Of a DNA stretch of 64,000 nucleotides, positions 35,932-45,594 are shown one piece after another; positions within the stretch are counted from its first letter, which is position 1; each line of letters opens with the position of its first letter. Both the position numbers and the translations under genes were made by a program. Below the pieces are notes generated by a model. It saw only the letters and a list, made by a program, of their open reading frames with translations, had not been told where the DNA came from and did no database searches. Origin of the DNA: JAJCYK01 sp965224285 (lineage in GTDB: Bacteria > Bacteroidota > Bacteroidia > Cytophagales > Cyclobacteriaceae); the NCBI GenBank assembly GCA_965224285.1, contig OZ245043.1, positions 4,650,001 through 4,714,000 on the forward strand. Direction: 5' to 3'.

Positions 35932-37566
35932 ATGAAAAAACTGATTCAGATCTTTTCATTCCAGTTGTACTGGAGAGTTTTACTGCTAACAGGTAAGGGA
36001 TTAAAGGGGATCCCCAAGTCAATAGAATTACCACTAAGAGTGGTACTGATCTATTTAATTGGCTGTTTATGGTTCAGCCTGGGGGGATGCTCACCAAAAA
36101 AGTCACCGACACCTAACATTATTCTTATCAGCTTTGACGATTTGGGGTGGTCGGATCTAGGTTGCTACGGAAGTGAAATTAGCACCCCAAACATCGATAG
36201 CTTGGCTTATAATGGATTGCGATTCACCAGTTTCTATAATACCGCAAAATGCTTTCCCTCCAGGGCTTGCTTAATCACCGGGGTGTATGCCCAGGACTGC
36301 GGTTACCACCAAACTTTTACCAATCCCATTAGCCAAGCAGTAACTTTGGGTGAGGTGTTAAGGGCAGCGGGCTATTCTACTTACTGGTCTGGCAAGCATC
36401 ACGGCTTAGAAAACCCCTATGACCGCGGCTTTGATAGGTATTTTGGTCTAAAGGATGGTGCCTCCAATCACTTCAATCCCGGAAGGCAACGTGTGGGTGA
36501 GCCAAAGCCTGCCCAGAAAAAAAATGATCGGGAATGGGGAATTGACAGTGTCATTCATCAGCCATATACCCCCACTGAAAAGGATTTTTACTCTACCGAC
36601 TACTTTACCAATTATGCCATTAAATATCTGGATCGAAGTAAGGAATCCCACCAACCGTTTTTTCTTTATCTGGCCTATACGGCTCCACATGATCCATTAA
36701 TGGCCTGGCCAGAAGATATAAAAAAGTACCATGGTATGTACGATCAGGGCTACGAGCATGTACGGCGTCATAGATACGGTAAGCAAATGAAAATGGGTTT
36801 AATTGACAGCACTTTTAAACTTTCAGCCCCTGCTTATACCCCCTGGGATAGCTTATCGATTGAGCAGCGTACTTTTGAAGCCCAAAAAATGGAAGTTTAT
36901 GCAGCTATGATCGACCGAATTGATCAGAACATTGGCCGATTGCTCAGGCACCTGTCAGATATAGGCTTAGCTGATAATACCTTGATAATGCTAGTATCGG
37001 ACAACGGGGCCTCAGCCGAAGTGGTTGATCTATCCACCGATAATGACCTTGCGCCAATTGGCTCTATGGGAAGATGGGTTTCTTTAGGAGAGAATTGGGC
37101 AAATGTGGCTAATACCCCTTTCCGATACTATAAAAATCATTCATTCGAAGGGGGTGTAAATACTCCTGCCATTGTTTACTGGCCAGGGGTCATAGAGCCC
37201 AATTCCATTACCAGATACCCCGGGCATTTTATTGATATAATGGCTACCCTGGTAGAACTTTCGGGTGCAAATTATCCGGAAGTCCATAATAATGCTTCGG
37301 TTACTTCAATCAGGGGAAAAAGCCTGTTGCCGGTATTTGCCAAAGCAAGGACAGAGCGTGACGGTCCCTTGTTTTGGGAATGGAGAGGAGGTCAGGCTAT
37401 GAGATTAAATCAATGGAAAATAGTCAGAAACCGACCAGATGAACCCTGGCAACTCTACCGTATACTAGAGGATCCCACAGAGATAGATGATATGGCTCAT
37501 GGTTATGAAGACCTGGTGCACCGGCTGGATAGTTTATATTACTCCTGGTATTCCAAGTATTACTAG
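35932..37566 (+). CDS. Second arylsulfatase-type sulfatase, lipoprotein
   Basis: Type I sulfatase of 544 residues from the ATG at 35932; a TTG at 35914 would add 6. An unusually long N-terminal segment precedes the lipobox SLGGC (C53), so the anchor may be a membrane helix (35-52) followed by lipidation. The metal-binding FDDLGWSD and the formylglycine site C107 in CFPSR are present. It is similar in length and order of motifs to the sulfatase at 24507 and is probably a paralogue. Substrate unknown. A short palindrome follows at 37643-37657. Confidence 0.9.
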   Translation: MKKLIQIFSFQLYWRVLLLTGKGLKGIPKSIELPLRVVLIYLIGCLWFSLGGCSPKKSPTPNIILISFDDLGWSDLGCYGSEISTPNIDSLAYNGLRFTSFYNTAKCFPSRACLITGVYAQDCGYHQTFTNPISQAVTLGEVLRAAGYSTYWSGKHHGLENPYDRGFDRYFGLKDGASNHFNPGRQRVGEPKPAQKKNDREWGIDSVIHQPYTPTEKDFYSTDYFTNYAIKYLDRSKESHQPFFLYLAYTAPHDPLMAWPEDIKKYHGMYDQGYEHVRRHRYGKQMKMGLIDSTFKLSAPAYTPWDSLSIEQRTFEAQKMEVYAAMIDRIDQNIGRLLRHLSDIGLADNTLIMLVSDNGASAEVVDLSTDNDLAPIGSMGRWVSLGENWANVANTPFRYYKNHSFEGGVNTPAIVYWPGVIEPNSITRYPGHFIDIMATLVELSGANYPEVHNNASVTSIRGKSLLPVFAKARTERDGPLFWEWRGGQAMRLNQWKIVRNRPDEPWQLYRILEDPTEIDDMAHGYEDLVHRLDSLYYSWYSKYY

Positions 37567-37953
37567 TTCAACCTCAGAGAGGAGGACCACACCACATCCT
37601 GGGGTAGGGTCAGTGGACCTAACATATGGTTCGATCGGAATCATGCCTTATAGGCATTCCTACAAAGGTTTTTCGTGGTGACCCATCCACCATTTTTCGT
37701 CTATCAAATACGGCGATAGCATGCAAAACTAGCTAACGACGTTGGCCTAAAGTTTTAACCACATGCAGAACCGTTAAATAGAAAGAAATAATAGTCCAAA
37801 AGTTGAATTTTTTACAAAAAATATCCTATTTTAGATTTGCGTCAGAGGTGGACACCAGCTAATCAACTTATGTGTTAGGTTGATTGACCCCCCTGTCTAC
37901 TCCAGCTAACCGCCATTTCATTCTTTGTTGATTGTATTTAATATCCAATTGAG
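37567..37953. other. Leader region of the exopolysaccharide locus
   Basis: No gene is seen. It holds a weak hairpin ATGCC-TTATA-GGCAT (37643-37657), possibly ending the sulfatase transcript, and a candidate promoter at 37832-37839. The remaining ~115 bases would be the 5' leader of the EPS operon; no UpxY-type regulator is nearby. Confidence 0.5.
37832..37839 (+). promoter_or_regulatory. Candidate Bacteroidota -7 box for the EPS operon
   Basis: TAGATTTG matches TAnnTTTG. The nearest upstream TTG (37803-37805) is 26 bases away, a little longer than the usual spacing, so the -33 element is uncertain. Confidence 0.4.
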
Positions 37954-40335
37954 TTGAATACTAATAATACACCCGTCCCTAATCTGTCGGAAATCAATCT
38001 CCAGACATTGGTGAAGATTATTGTACGATACAAACTATTGTTTATATCTAGCCTGGTCCTTTGCGTTTCCTTGATGGTACTTTATATCAAGTGGGCTACC
38101 CCAATATATGAAGTGAGCACTTCATTAGTGATCGATGCTACAGGAGAGAGCAGGACGTTAGGAGATAGTAAGTACATGGACGGCGGCGTAGGTCTGATTG
38201 GTACTGAAAAAAATATTATAAATGAGATTAACATATTAAAGTCTTTTAATCTGGTTAAGCAAACACTTGAGGATTTACCATTTGATGTTTCATATTATTC
38301 CCACACCTGGTATAAGACATACGAGCATTTCCAACACTTCCCAATTGAGGTTGTGGCCCTGGAGGGAGAACCACAGCTATTTTCAACCCCAATGTATATA
38401 GAAGTTCTTTCCGACCAACAGTTTCGATTGACCATTGAGGCTGATGAATTATTAGTGTGGGATCCAGAAACTAAAACTACCCGAGAAGTGATTGGAGAAT
38501 TTAATTTTTCAGAGGTCTACTTTTTTAATACCCAGATTTCACACGACTATTTTAACTTCTTTATCAATAAAACTCCATATCCGGAGCTCCCGGAGAAGAG
38601 AGGGATGTTTATTGAATTTAATGAACCGGAATCCCTGGCACAGGCTTATCTGGATAAAATAAATGTCAATCAGGTTGATATTCAGGCCAGCATTCTGTCT
38701 TTGAGTACCAGGGGTCCACTTGTCGAAAGACAAAAGTTGTTCTTAAAACAACTAGTGGAAAACTACATCAACAATAAGCTCGCTGAACGAAATGAGATAG
38801 CTTCACGAAAAGTGCGGTTTATAAAAGACCAATTGCGGATGGTAACCGATTCGCTGACTCTTGCAGAGCTTAATCTGGAAGTTTTTCAGAAAAGAAGCGG
38901 GGCCATCAATTTGCAAGCTACGGCCTCCAACACGCTGCAACAAGTATCACAATTACAATCCGAGCAAGGTCAGCTCAGGTTCCGTATCAAATATTATAAT
39001 TCTCTACTTGATTACGTTAATTCGGTGGATGAATCCGATAGAACAGTGGCACCATCTCTGCTAGATAACGAAGACCCCTTGCTGGAAGATAACTTAACCG
39101 AGTTGAGGCGACTTTACGGTTTGAGAAATAAGATGAAGGGGCTCAATCAGATCAACTCCTCCTTAGAGCAGGATATACGGGATGTGAAAAATATGATTCG
39201 TGAGAATTTAAAAACCTTAATTAGTTCCACGGAATTAGCGGTGGCCAATAATGACCAAATAATTGCCAGTCAAAGATCCATAATCGACCAGTTACCCAGT
39301 GATGAGAAACAATTGGTGGTGCTACAGCGTAAAAGACTGCTCTATGATAATTTATACAACTATCTGAGTCAAGAGTTAGCGAAAACTGGAATTGCACAAT
39401 CCGAAGATATATCTGACATAAAGATTCTTGACGAAGCAAGGGCGGTCAATGGTGAACCAGTTTCACCTCAAAAATACGTGTTGTTGATATTAGCGGTTCT
39501 GACAGGTTTACTGATACCATTAGGCTTTATTGTTTTCTTTGATAAGAAAGAGTCCCCAATTGAAAGTAGAAATGATCTGGAAAGATATTCCAGTATACCT
39601 GTAGCTGCTAGTATTGCCCACCAACCGTCTGGTTCCACTCTTATTGATGTGTCCGGTGACGATTGGAGAGTTGAGGAATCATTTAGAGATTTAAATGCCA
39701 CCATTCAATTATTAGTGCCTAAAAAACCACTTGTCATTGGCGTAACCTCTACCATCCCCGATGAAGGCAAAACCTTCGTAGCTACCAATTTAGCCATTAC
39801 CATGGCGAAATCAGGAAAGAGAGTCCTAGTTTTAGATGCTGATTTTCGTAATCCAAGTATACCGGTAGAAGCGGAATCAGTGGAAACCAAAGATCTTTCA
39901 GATTTCTTACTGTACAAAGAGAATTCTATATCTCAAATTATTCAAAAGCATAAGGAAATTCAAAATTTGCATTTCATACCCACCTTTTTGGACGAATCTA
40001 ATCCACATTTAATTTTATCCAGTAATAAGTGGAAAGCGCTGTTAAATGAAGTGAAGAACCGGTTTGACTACATTGTGGTGGACTCCCCTGCATTAGGATT
40101 AGTTTCTGACTACCTGCTGATTTCCAACACTATTGATTTACATTTATTTGTGGTTCGTAGAAAGGTCACCAAACCTTCTTTTCTCTCGGAATTAAATAAA
40201 TTAAAGGATACCGGTAGGTTAAAAAACCTGTTCCTGATATTTAATGATGCTTTGGGCAAGTCATTTAAATATGGATACTCGGATTACGAGTATGGTAAAA
40301 CCACTCCAAAGAGTAAGGCCAGTTCGGTACGTTAG
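37954..40335 (+). CDS. Wzc-like polysaccharide co-polymerase / tyrosine kinase
   Basis: The 793-residue inner-membrane protein starts at TTG 37954 (a stop precedes it in frame). The N-terminal Wzz domain has a first helix at about 28-48, a periplasmic coiled-coil part (about 270-450) and a second helix near 510-528. The C-terminal BY-kinase domain has a Walker A motif STIPDEGKT near residue 600, Walker A' LVLDADFRNP and Walker B YIVVDSPAL. The C-terminal tail has several tyrosines (YGYSDYEYG) for autophosphorylation. It controls chain length and export of the locus polysaccharide. Confidence 0.92.
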   Translation: MNTNNTPVPNLSEINLQTLVKIIVRYKLLFISSLVLCVSLMVLYIKWATPIYEVSTSLVIDATGESRTLGDSKYMDGGVGLIGTEKNIINEINILKSFNLVKQTLEDLPFDVSYYSHTWYKTYEHFQHFPIEVVALEGEPQLFSTPMYIEVLSDQQFRLTIEADELLVWDPETKTTREVIGEFNFSEVYFFNTQISHDYFNFFINKTPYPELPEKRGMFIEFNEPESLAQAYLDKINVNQVDIQASILSLSTRGPLVERQKLFLKQLVENYINNKLAERNEIASRKVRFIKDQLRMVTDSLTLAELNLEVFQKRSGAINLQATASNTLQQVSQLQSEQGQLRFRIKYYNSLLDYVNSVDESDRTVAPSLLDNEDPLLEDNLTELRRLYGLRNKMKGLNQINSSLEQDIRDVKNMIRENLKTLISSTELAVANNDQIIASQRSIIDQLPSDEKQLVVLQRKRLLYDNLYNYLSQELAKTGIAQSEDISDIKILDEARAVNGEPVSPQKYVLLILAVLTGLLIPLGFIVFFDKKESPIESRNDLERYSSIPVAASIAHQPSGSTLIDVSGDDWRVEESFRDLNATIQLLVPKKPLVIGVTSTIPDEGKTFVATNLAITMAKSGKRVLVLDADFRNPSIPVEAESVETKDLSDFLLYKENSISQIIQKHKEIQNLHFIPTFLDESNPHLILSSNKWKALLNEVKNRFDYIVVDSPALGLVSDYLLISNTIDLHLFVVRRKVTKPSFLSELNKLKDTGRLKNLFLIFNDALGKSFKYGYSDYEYGKTTPKSKASSVR

Positions 40336-40399
40336 TAGGTGGACTTCTGCAGCCAAATAACTACTGCACGATTGGCGTTCAAACTCAGGCAAACAACAA

Positions 40400-41782
40400 A
40401 TGGGTGGAGAACTTATTACGGATAACCTTTTGGGTAATGCAACGTGGATATACGGCTATTTGGTAATTGCCGCCGCGATCGCGGTAATTCTGGTTTATCG
40501 GCATAGATCTTCTTGTAACCTGGAAATGTTTTACCTGGCGTTCTTTTTACTTACTGGTAACATTAACGGCGTACTTACTTTTAGCATCCCTGGTATAGAC
40601 TTTTTTGAGATCCAGCCAGATCGCTTTCTATTCCTACTTCTTGGATTTCTGCTTTTACGAAAGTTTATAGGCTCTGGTTTAAAATTCTTTAATAACAGTG
40701 ATATTGCCACCCCATGGTTTATGGTGGCTTTATTCCTTTTTATAATTTTTATGACCTTATCATTGATGGTCCACCTAGACAGAGTAGGGGTTTCAGAGGC
40801 ATTGGTATATCTGGTAGATGCCTTAACTATAGTGGTGATAATCTATTTTTTACGCCTGATGATGCGCGATGAAGTTTATAAGATTATTTCAAGCGCCATA
40901 ATAATCGGCGCTTTGGTAAGTACCATAATAAGTATAATTCAATTCGGTATTGACCCTTTGTTTATGCGATACGGGGATATGCGACCGGCTTTTGGCGCCG
41001 TGATAAGATCCAATGGTATATTCAGTACTGAATATTTTAATTCTTATTTCATCATCACAGCATTGATCTGGGTGGCTGTTACTATAAAATCCAATGCCAA
41101 AAAGTACCTACTGGGCGGTATTTTCGTAGTGGGGATCATCTCTACTTTTCATCGTATGAGTTGGATTGTACTACTGGTGTTGCTATCCTGGTATTTTATT
41201 AAGGTGGAAAGAGTGGGTTGGGACCGGCTGGTATTTGCCGCCCTTACCGGAGCATTCGTCGTATTGACTGTTTTGCTGTTTTATCAACAAGATATCATGA
41301 ATTCATCCGTAGTAAAGGAAAGGTTGTCCGACACTGTCGGTGGCAGGGCAGGTTATTTTTCTATGGTGTTTGATAACATATATAAGAAACCGTTCTTTGG
41401 ATACGGGGGTACCGATAATGAGGTTTATTACCGTAGTATGATGCAAGTGACCGGAAGTCGTGACCGGGCCACAGGAGAGTCAGGAGATATCCATAATGGA
41501 TATTTAACGGCAATGTTCTATTTTGGCATACCTGCATTTATATGCTTTACTGTATTTATTATATTATCTCTACTTTACTTTGGCAGACTGGTGCTGTATC
41601 ATAATGTTTTTGTTATAACTTTTGCAGTAACCATACTTTACACTATCGGGAATTTGACCAACAACTTTTCCTTCGGTAAATACGTGGCAATACTATACGC
41701 TATTCATTTAGGTTTAGGCTTGGGCGCCAGATATTTACCTGAATTTTTTCCAGATATAAACACCAAATTAGCTCAACCCTGA
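40400..41782 (+). CDS. Wzy-like O-antigen/EPS polymerase
   Basis: The 460-residue integral membrane protein has about 11 hydrophobic segments. It carries the polymerase/ligase-type loop between the later helices (VKERLSDTVGGRAGYFSMV, FGYGGTDNE and the GDIHNGYLTAMFYFG stretch with the typical histidine). It should join lipid-linked repeat units at the periplasmic face. Such proteins vary strongly and assignment rests on topology, these motifs and position between the kinase and flippase genes. The flippase start follows after 2 bases. Confidence 0.85.
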   Translation: MGGELITDNLLGNATWIYGYLVIAAAIAVILVYRHRSSCNLEMFYLAFFLLTGNINGVLTFSIPGIDFFEIQPDRFLFLLLGFLLLRKFIGSGLKFFNNSDIATPWFMVALFLFIIFMTLSLMVHLDRVGVSEALVYLVDALTIVVIIYFLRLMMRDEVYKIISSAIIIGALVSTIISIIQFGIDPLFMRYGDMRPAFGAVIRSNGIFSTEYFNSYFIITALIWVAVTIKSNAKKYLLGGIFVVGIISTFHRMSWIVLLVLLSWYFIKVERVGWDRLVFAALTGAFVVLTVLLFYQQDIMNSSVVKERLSDTVGGRAGYFSMVFDNIYKKPFFGYGGTDNEVYYRSMMQVTGSRDRATGESGDIHNGYLTAMFYFGIPAFICFTVFIILSLLYFGRLVLYHNVFVITFAVTILYTIGNLTNNFSFGKYVAILYAIHLGLGLGARYLPEFFPDINTKLAQP

Positions 41783-41784
41783 AC

Positions 41785-43167
41785 ATGCGTGGGTTAATTA
41801 AGCTTTTAAAGGTAAAGACTTGGTGGAAGGAATTTTTTAAACAGGGTCATGAGCGCACTATCAGGGCGAAGAAGAATATTTTATTAGCCCTGCTATTTAA
41901 GGGAATCGGGTTAATAACTGCTTACATCTATTTTCCAATCTCACTGGAGTATCTCAGTCCGGTCAAATTTGGTATTTTTCTGACTATAGCTTCTATCATT
42001 GATTGGTTTGCTGAATTGGATGTGGGTTTGGGCCACGGATTGAGAAATCGGTTAGGTGAGGCTATAGCTGATGGAAATTATCAGTTGGCTAGGGGTTATG
42101 TTAGTACCGCTTACTTTGTACTTGGTGGACTTTTTTTATTTATAACCATTGTCTTTTTAGTTTGCAATCAATTCATACCATGGGCCAGGTGGTTACAAGC
42201 CAATCCTGAGCTGGATCAGGAAATTTCCCAATTGGCCATCTTCGTGTTTGTGGCTTTTAGTATAAGGTTTGTTGCCTCCCTTATCTATCAAATTTTTTAT
42301 TCCCTGCAAAGAATTGCCTTGGCAGATCTATTCAATATGATCACTAAGATTTCATTTCTCATTATCTCCCTGGTACTTTTATATTTTACTAGTGAATCCT
42401 TAGTGCTTTTTGGAGCGGCTAAAACCCTCACCTTCGCCTTGGTACCGGTTTTGGCGGGTTTTTATTTTTTTAACAATGAATACAAAAAATTTCGTCCATC
42501 GATAAGATTTGTAAGTTTCTCTCATCTTCGCAGCCTATTCTCCTTAGGACTACAGTTTTTTCTTATTAAACTGTCTATGATCGTGATCCACCAAACCAAT
42601 GATTTTTTAATAGCCCGTTTTGTGTCATTGGAAAGCGTTCCGGTTTATGAAGCCGCTTACAAGTATATGTCCATCTTCTTAATGTTATTTGTGATCCTTA
42701 CCAATCAACTTTGGTCTGCCAATTTGGAAGCTTATCGGAAAGGAGAATTATCCTGGATGAAAAAATCCATGATAGGAACCGCAAAGATATGGTTGATCAC
42801 CTTACTAATTAGCGCAATTATGGTGATAATATCACCGGTAGTATACAAACTTTGGCTTCAAGATACCATTGAAATTCCACTGGTGCTTACTGCCATTGTT
42901 GCGGTTTCTGTTTCGGTGGTCACTTGGGTCAACGCATTTAACCTGGTGTTGAATGGTACCAGCAAGGTAAGACTGCAAATGTATGGTTGGATATTTGCCG
43001 GCGTAGTTAATATTCCGTTATCAATATTTTTAGCGGTGGACTTAGAGCTTGGGATTCAAGGTATAGTTTGGGGTACGGTAATTAGTATGTTGCCACTGGC
43101 AATCCTATCACCTTTACAAGTAAAGAAAATACTATCGCAAACAGACCGTGGAATTTGGGCAAAGTAG
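41785..43167 (+). CDS. Wzx-like polysaccharide flippase
   Basis: The 460-residue membrane protein has 12 or more hydrophobic segments of the polysaccharide-transporter/MATE-like superfamily. It opens with the N-terminal pattern KNILLALLFKGIGLITAYIY, a common start for oligosaccharide flippases. It should move the undecaprenyl-linked repeat unit across the inner membrane. Its end overlaps the extended reading of the next gene, but the likely start of that gene is 34 bases beyond this stop. Confidence 0.88.
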   Translation: MRGLIKLLKVKTWWKEFFKQGHERTIRAKKNILLALLFKGIGLITAYIYFPISLEYLSPVKFGIFLTIASIIDWFAELDVGLGHGLRNRLGEAIADGNYQLARGYVSTAYFVLGGLFLFITIVFLVCNQFIPWARWLQANPELDQEISQLAIFVFVAFSIRFVASLIYQIFYSLQRIALADLFNMITKISFLIISLVLLYFTSESLVLFGAAKTLTFALVPVLAGFYFFNNEYKKFRPSIRFVSFSHLRSLFSLGLQFFLIKLSMIVIHQTNDFLIARFVSLESVPVYEAAYKYMSIFLMLFVILTNQLWSANLEAYRKGELSWMKKSMIGTAKIWLITLLISAIMVIISPVVYKLWLQDTIEIPLVLTAIVAVSVSVVTWVNAFNLVLNGTSKVRLQMYGWIFAGVVNIPLSIFLAVDLELGIQGIVWGTVISMLPLAILSPLQVKKILSQTDRGIWAK

Positions 43168-43201
43168 CCTATTAAATTATTTATTGCTAAGCGTGATCAA
43201 A

Positions 43202-44404
43202 ATGACTGAAAAACCACCACATATCTTATGTTTAGGAGAACGAGGTTTTCCAGTGGGTTTTGGGGCAATCCAGCGTATGTTGCTAATCTCAAAAGGGCTA
43301 ATCCAAAATGGTTGCAAGGTTACTGTGATTAGTTTCAAAGGACCTCATTCCAAGGAGTACAAATTCCCTGCTATCGGCATCTATGAGGGTGTGGATTACA
43401 TTTACACCTCTGGCTCCATATATCGGCCTAAAGGTTTCTTTAAGCGAAACTGGCAGAAAATCAAGGGTAAGATTAATGAGCTATTGCTCATTCGGAAGCT
43501 TAAGAAGAGAAATGACCTGGCTGGCTGTCTGGTTTCTACCATGCATGTGGATCTCCTGCTTATCTATTGGATTTGGTTTAAAATAAATCGCATCCCTTTG
43601 ATTTTAAATTACGATGAGATGATCTCTGCCATATCCTCTAGATCAAATTGGGAAAAATTAAATGATTACCTGTTCGACTACATTGCCATAAAATTCACAG
43701 ATGCCATATGCCCGATCAGTGATTACCTTTGGAACCATGTGATTAAATATGCTCCCAACAGGCCATTGTTCAAACTGCCGGTATTATGCGACTATGAAAA
43801 ATTTAAACGTCCTGACACAGACACACAGGAAACCGTCTTCTTATATTGTGGTGCCGCTTCCTATTTACCTTTAATCCAATTTGTTACGGAGTCATTCAAC
43901 CAACTTGCTATTGAGGGCAGACCTATTTTTTTGAATTTTGTGCTGGGCGGTGAGAAGAAAGACCTAGCTAAAGTTAAAGGAGTTATTGAAGCGACTCGGA
44001 ACAAGAACAATATTAGGATCTTTCCTAATGTTGATCATAGTATGATCCCCGATCACTATGCAAAGGCGTCGGCTCTGTTGATTCCTCTCAGGCCCACTAT
44101 TCAGGATGCAGCCAGGTTTCCACATAAAATTGCCGAGTATCTGGCTTCAGGCAAAGCGATAATTACTACTAATTATGGAGAGATTAGAAATTATGAATTT
44201 GCCGATGAGTATTCGGCATTAATTGCTGGTAGTTATGACCCCATTGAGTATTCAGAGAAATTACAATTTGTAATTGACCGGCCGAAGCTGACCCATGAAA
44301 TCGGGATTAGAGGCAGAGATTTAGGCATGCAACACTTTGATCATGTTAAAATCGGGCGCCATTTAAAAGATTTTATCCTGCAACTAAATAGTAATGATGA
44401 TTGA
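43202..44404 (+). CDS. Glycosyltransferase, GT4-like
   Basis: From the ATG at 43202 the protein has 400 residues (an earlier start at 43148 would overlap the flippase gene). It has a GT-B fold, with an N-terminal glycine-rich loop ERGFPVGFGAIQRM and a C-terminal donor domain including LIPLRPTIQDAARFPHKIAEYLASGKAIITTNYGE (given here in two parts: acceptor-side PHKIAEYLASGK, then AIITTNYGE). It adds one sugar to the repeat unit at the cytosolic face; donor and linkage unknown. Confidence 0.86.
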   Translation: MTEKPPHILCLGERGFPVGFGAIQRMLLISKGLIQNGCKVTVISFKGPHSKEYKFPAIGIYEGVDYIYTSGSIYRPKGFFKRNWQKIKGKINELLLIRKLKKRNDLAGCLVSTMHVDLLLIYWIWFKINRIPLILNYDEMISAISSRSNWEKLNDYLFDYIAIKFTDAICPISDYLWNHVIKYAPNRPLFKLPVLCDYEKFKRPDTDTQETVFLYCGAASYLPLIQFVTESFNQLAIEGRPIFLNFVLGGEKKDLAKVKGVIEATRNKNNIRIFPNVDHSMIPDHYAKASALLIPLRPTIQDAARFPHKIAEYLASGKAIITTNYGEIRNYEFADEYSALIAGSYDPIEYSEKLQFVIDRPKLTHEIGIRGRDLGMQHFDHVKIGRHLKDFILQLNSNDD

Positions 44405-44430
44405 GACGGCTCCACATATAAACACAAAAA

Positions 44431-44463
44431 TTGCACTAAATTAATAAAAAATATTTATATTTG
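44431..44463 (+). promoter_or_regulatory. Internal Bacteroidota promoter in the EPS locus
   Basis: TTG (44431-44433) and TATATTTG (44456-44463) are separated by 22 bases, a full match to the Bacteroidota promoter pattern, with an AT-rich spacer. Transcription would start about 25-30 bases before the epimerase gene at 44497, so the second half of the locus can be expressed separately. Confidence 0.65.
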
Positions 44464-44496
44464 AATAATTTTATATTGATCAATCTATTATAACTC

Positions 44497-45573
44497 ATGC
44501 AGACAGCCTTAGTAACTGGATCTTCTGGTCTCATTGGCAGTGAAGCCTGTAAATTTTTTCACGGGAAGGGATTTAGGGTGGTTGGTATTGATAATGATAT
44601 GCGCCAGTATTTCTTCGGCAAAGAGGCCAGCACTGCCAAAATGGACCTGGAGCTGAGAGAAGAGTTGGTGAACTATACGGCATACGCGGAGGATATCAGG
44701 GACTATGGCAAGATCGAGAGCATTTTTCAGGAGTATGCCGAAGATATTGAGGTGGTCATACACACTGCCGCACAACCCTCACATGACTGGGCTGCTAAGG
44801 AACCTTTTGTAGATTTCTCTGTCAATGCGATAGGCACACTTAACCTTCTTGAATTGACTAAAAAGTACTGTCATGATGCACCATTCATTTTTACCAGTAC
44901 CAACAAGGTATACGGGGATACGCCAAACAGCTTGCCATTGAAAGAGTTGGATACCAGATGGGAGGTTGATGAATCTCATCAGTTTTATACCAACGGGATT
45001 GATGAATCGATGTCGATCGATCAATGCAAACACAGTTTATTTGGAGCCAGTAAGGTGGCGGCAGATATATTGGTCCAGGAATACGGCAAATATTTTGGAC
45101 TGAATACTGCAGCATTTCGGGGGGGATGCCTCACCGGCCCTACTCATCAAGGGGTTGAGCTACATGGATTCTTGGCATACCTGGTTAAATGTGCAGTGGC
45201 CAACCGGCCTTATACCATTTTTGGATATAAAGGAAAACAAGTAAGGGATAACATCCACTGTGCTGATTTGATCGCTGCATTTTGGCACTATTATCAAAAC
45301 CCCAGACCAGGTGAAGTTTACAATATCGGGGGTTCCAGATATTCTAACGTATCAATGATCGAAGCTATTAACAAGATTCATTCGATCGCCGGTTATCAGT
45401 TGCGCTATACCATCTCCGATCAGTCGAGAATCGGTGACCATATATGGTATATCTCAGATGTAGGCAAGTTTAAATCCCACTACCCTGAATTTGAGTTTTG
45501 CTATGATATTGACCGAATTCTCGCCGAAATGATAGAATCCGTAGAAACCAGCTTAGTTGAGAAAGCAAATTAA
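44497..45573 (+). CDS. NAD-dependent sugar epimerase, CDP-paratose 2-epimerase-like
   Basis: The 358-residue extended SDR enzyme has the nucleotide-binding motif GSSGLIGSE (8-16). The substrate region AFRGGCLTGPTHQG and LHGFLAYLVKC closely resembles CDP-paratose/tyvelose 2-epimerases. The usual catalytic Y-x3-K reads F182-GAS-K186 (in HSLFGASK), with TSTNK (133-137) upstream, so the tyrosine is absent. Other members of this subfamily may share that, but it is worth noting. It probably makes an unusual nucleotide sugar for the EPS. Own promoter at 44431-44463. Confidence 0.83.
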   Translation: MQTALVTGSSGLIGSEACKFFHGKGFRVVGIDNDMRQYFFGKEASTAKMDLELREELVNYTAYAEDIRDYGKIESIFQEYAEDIEVVIHTAAQPSHDWAAKEPFVDFSVNAIGTLNLLELTKKYCHDAPFIFTSTNKVYGDTPNSLPLKELDTRWEVDESHQFYTNGIDESMSIDQCKHSLFGASKVAADILVQEYGKYFGLNTAAFRGGCLTGPTHQGVELHGFLAYLVKCAVANRPYTIFGYKGKQVRDNIHCADLIAAFWHYYQNPRPGEVYNIGGSRYSNVSMIEAINKIHSIAGYQLRYTISDQSRIGDHIWYISDVGKFKSHYPEFEFCYDIDRILAEMIESVETSLVEKAN

Positions 45574-45594
45574 AAGCGACAGGTACTTGCGTTT

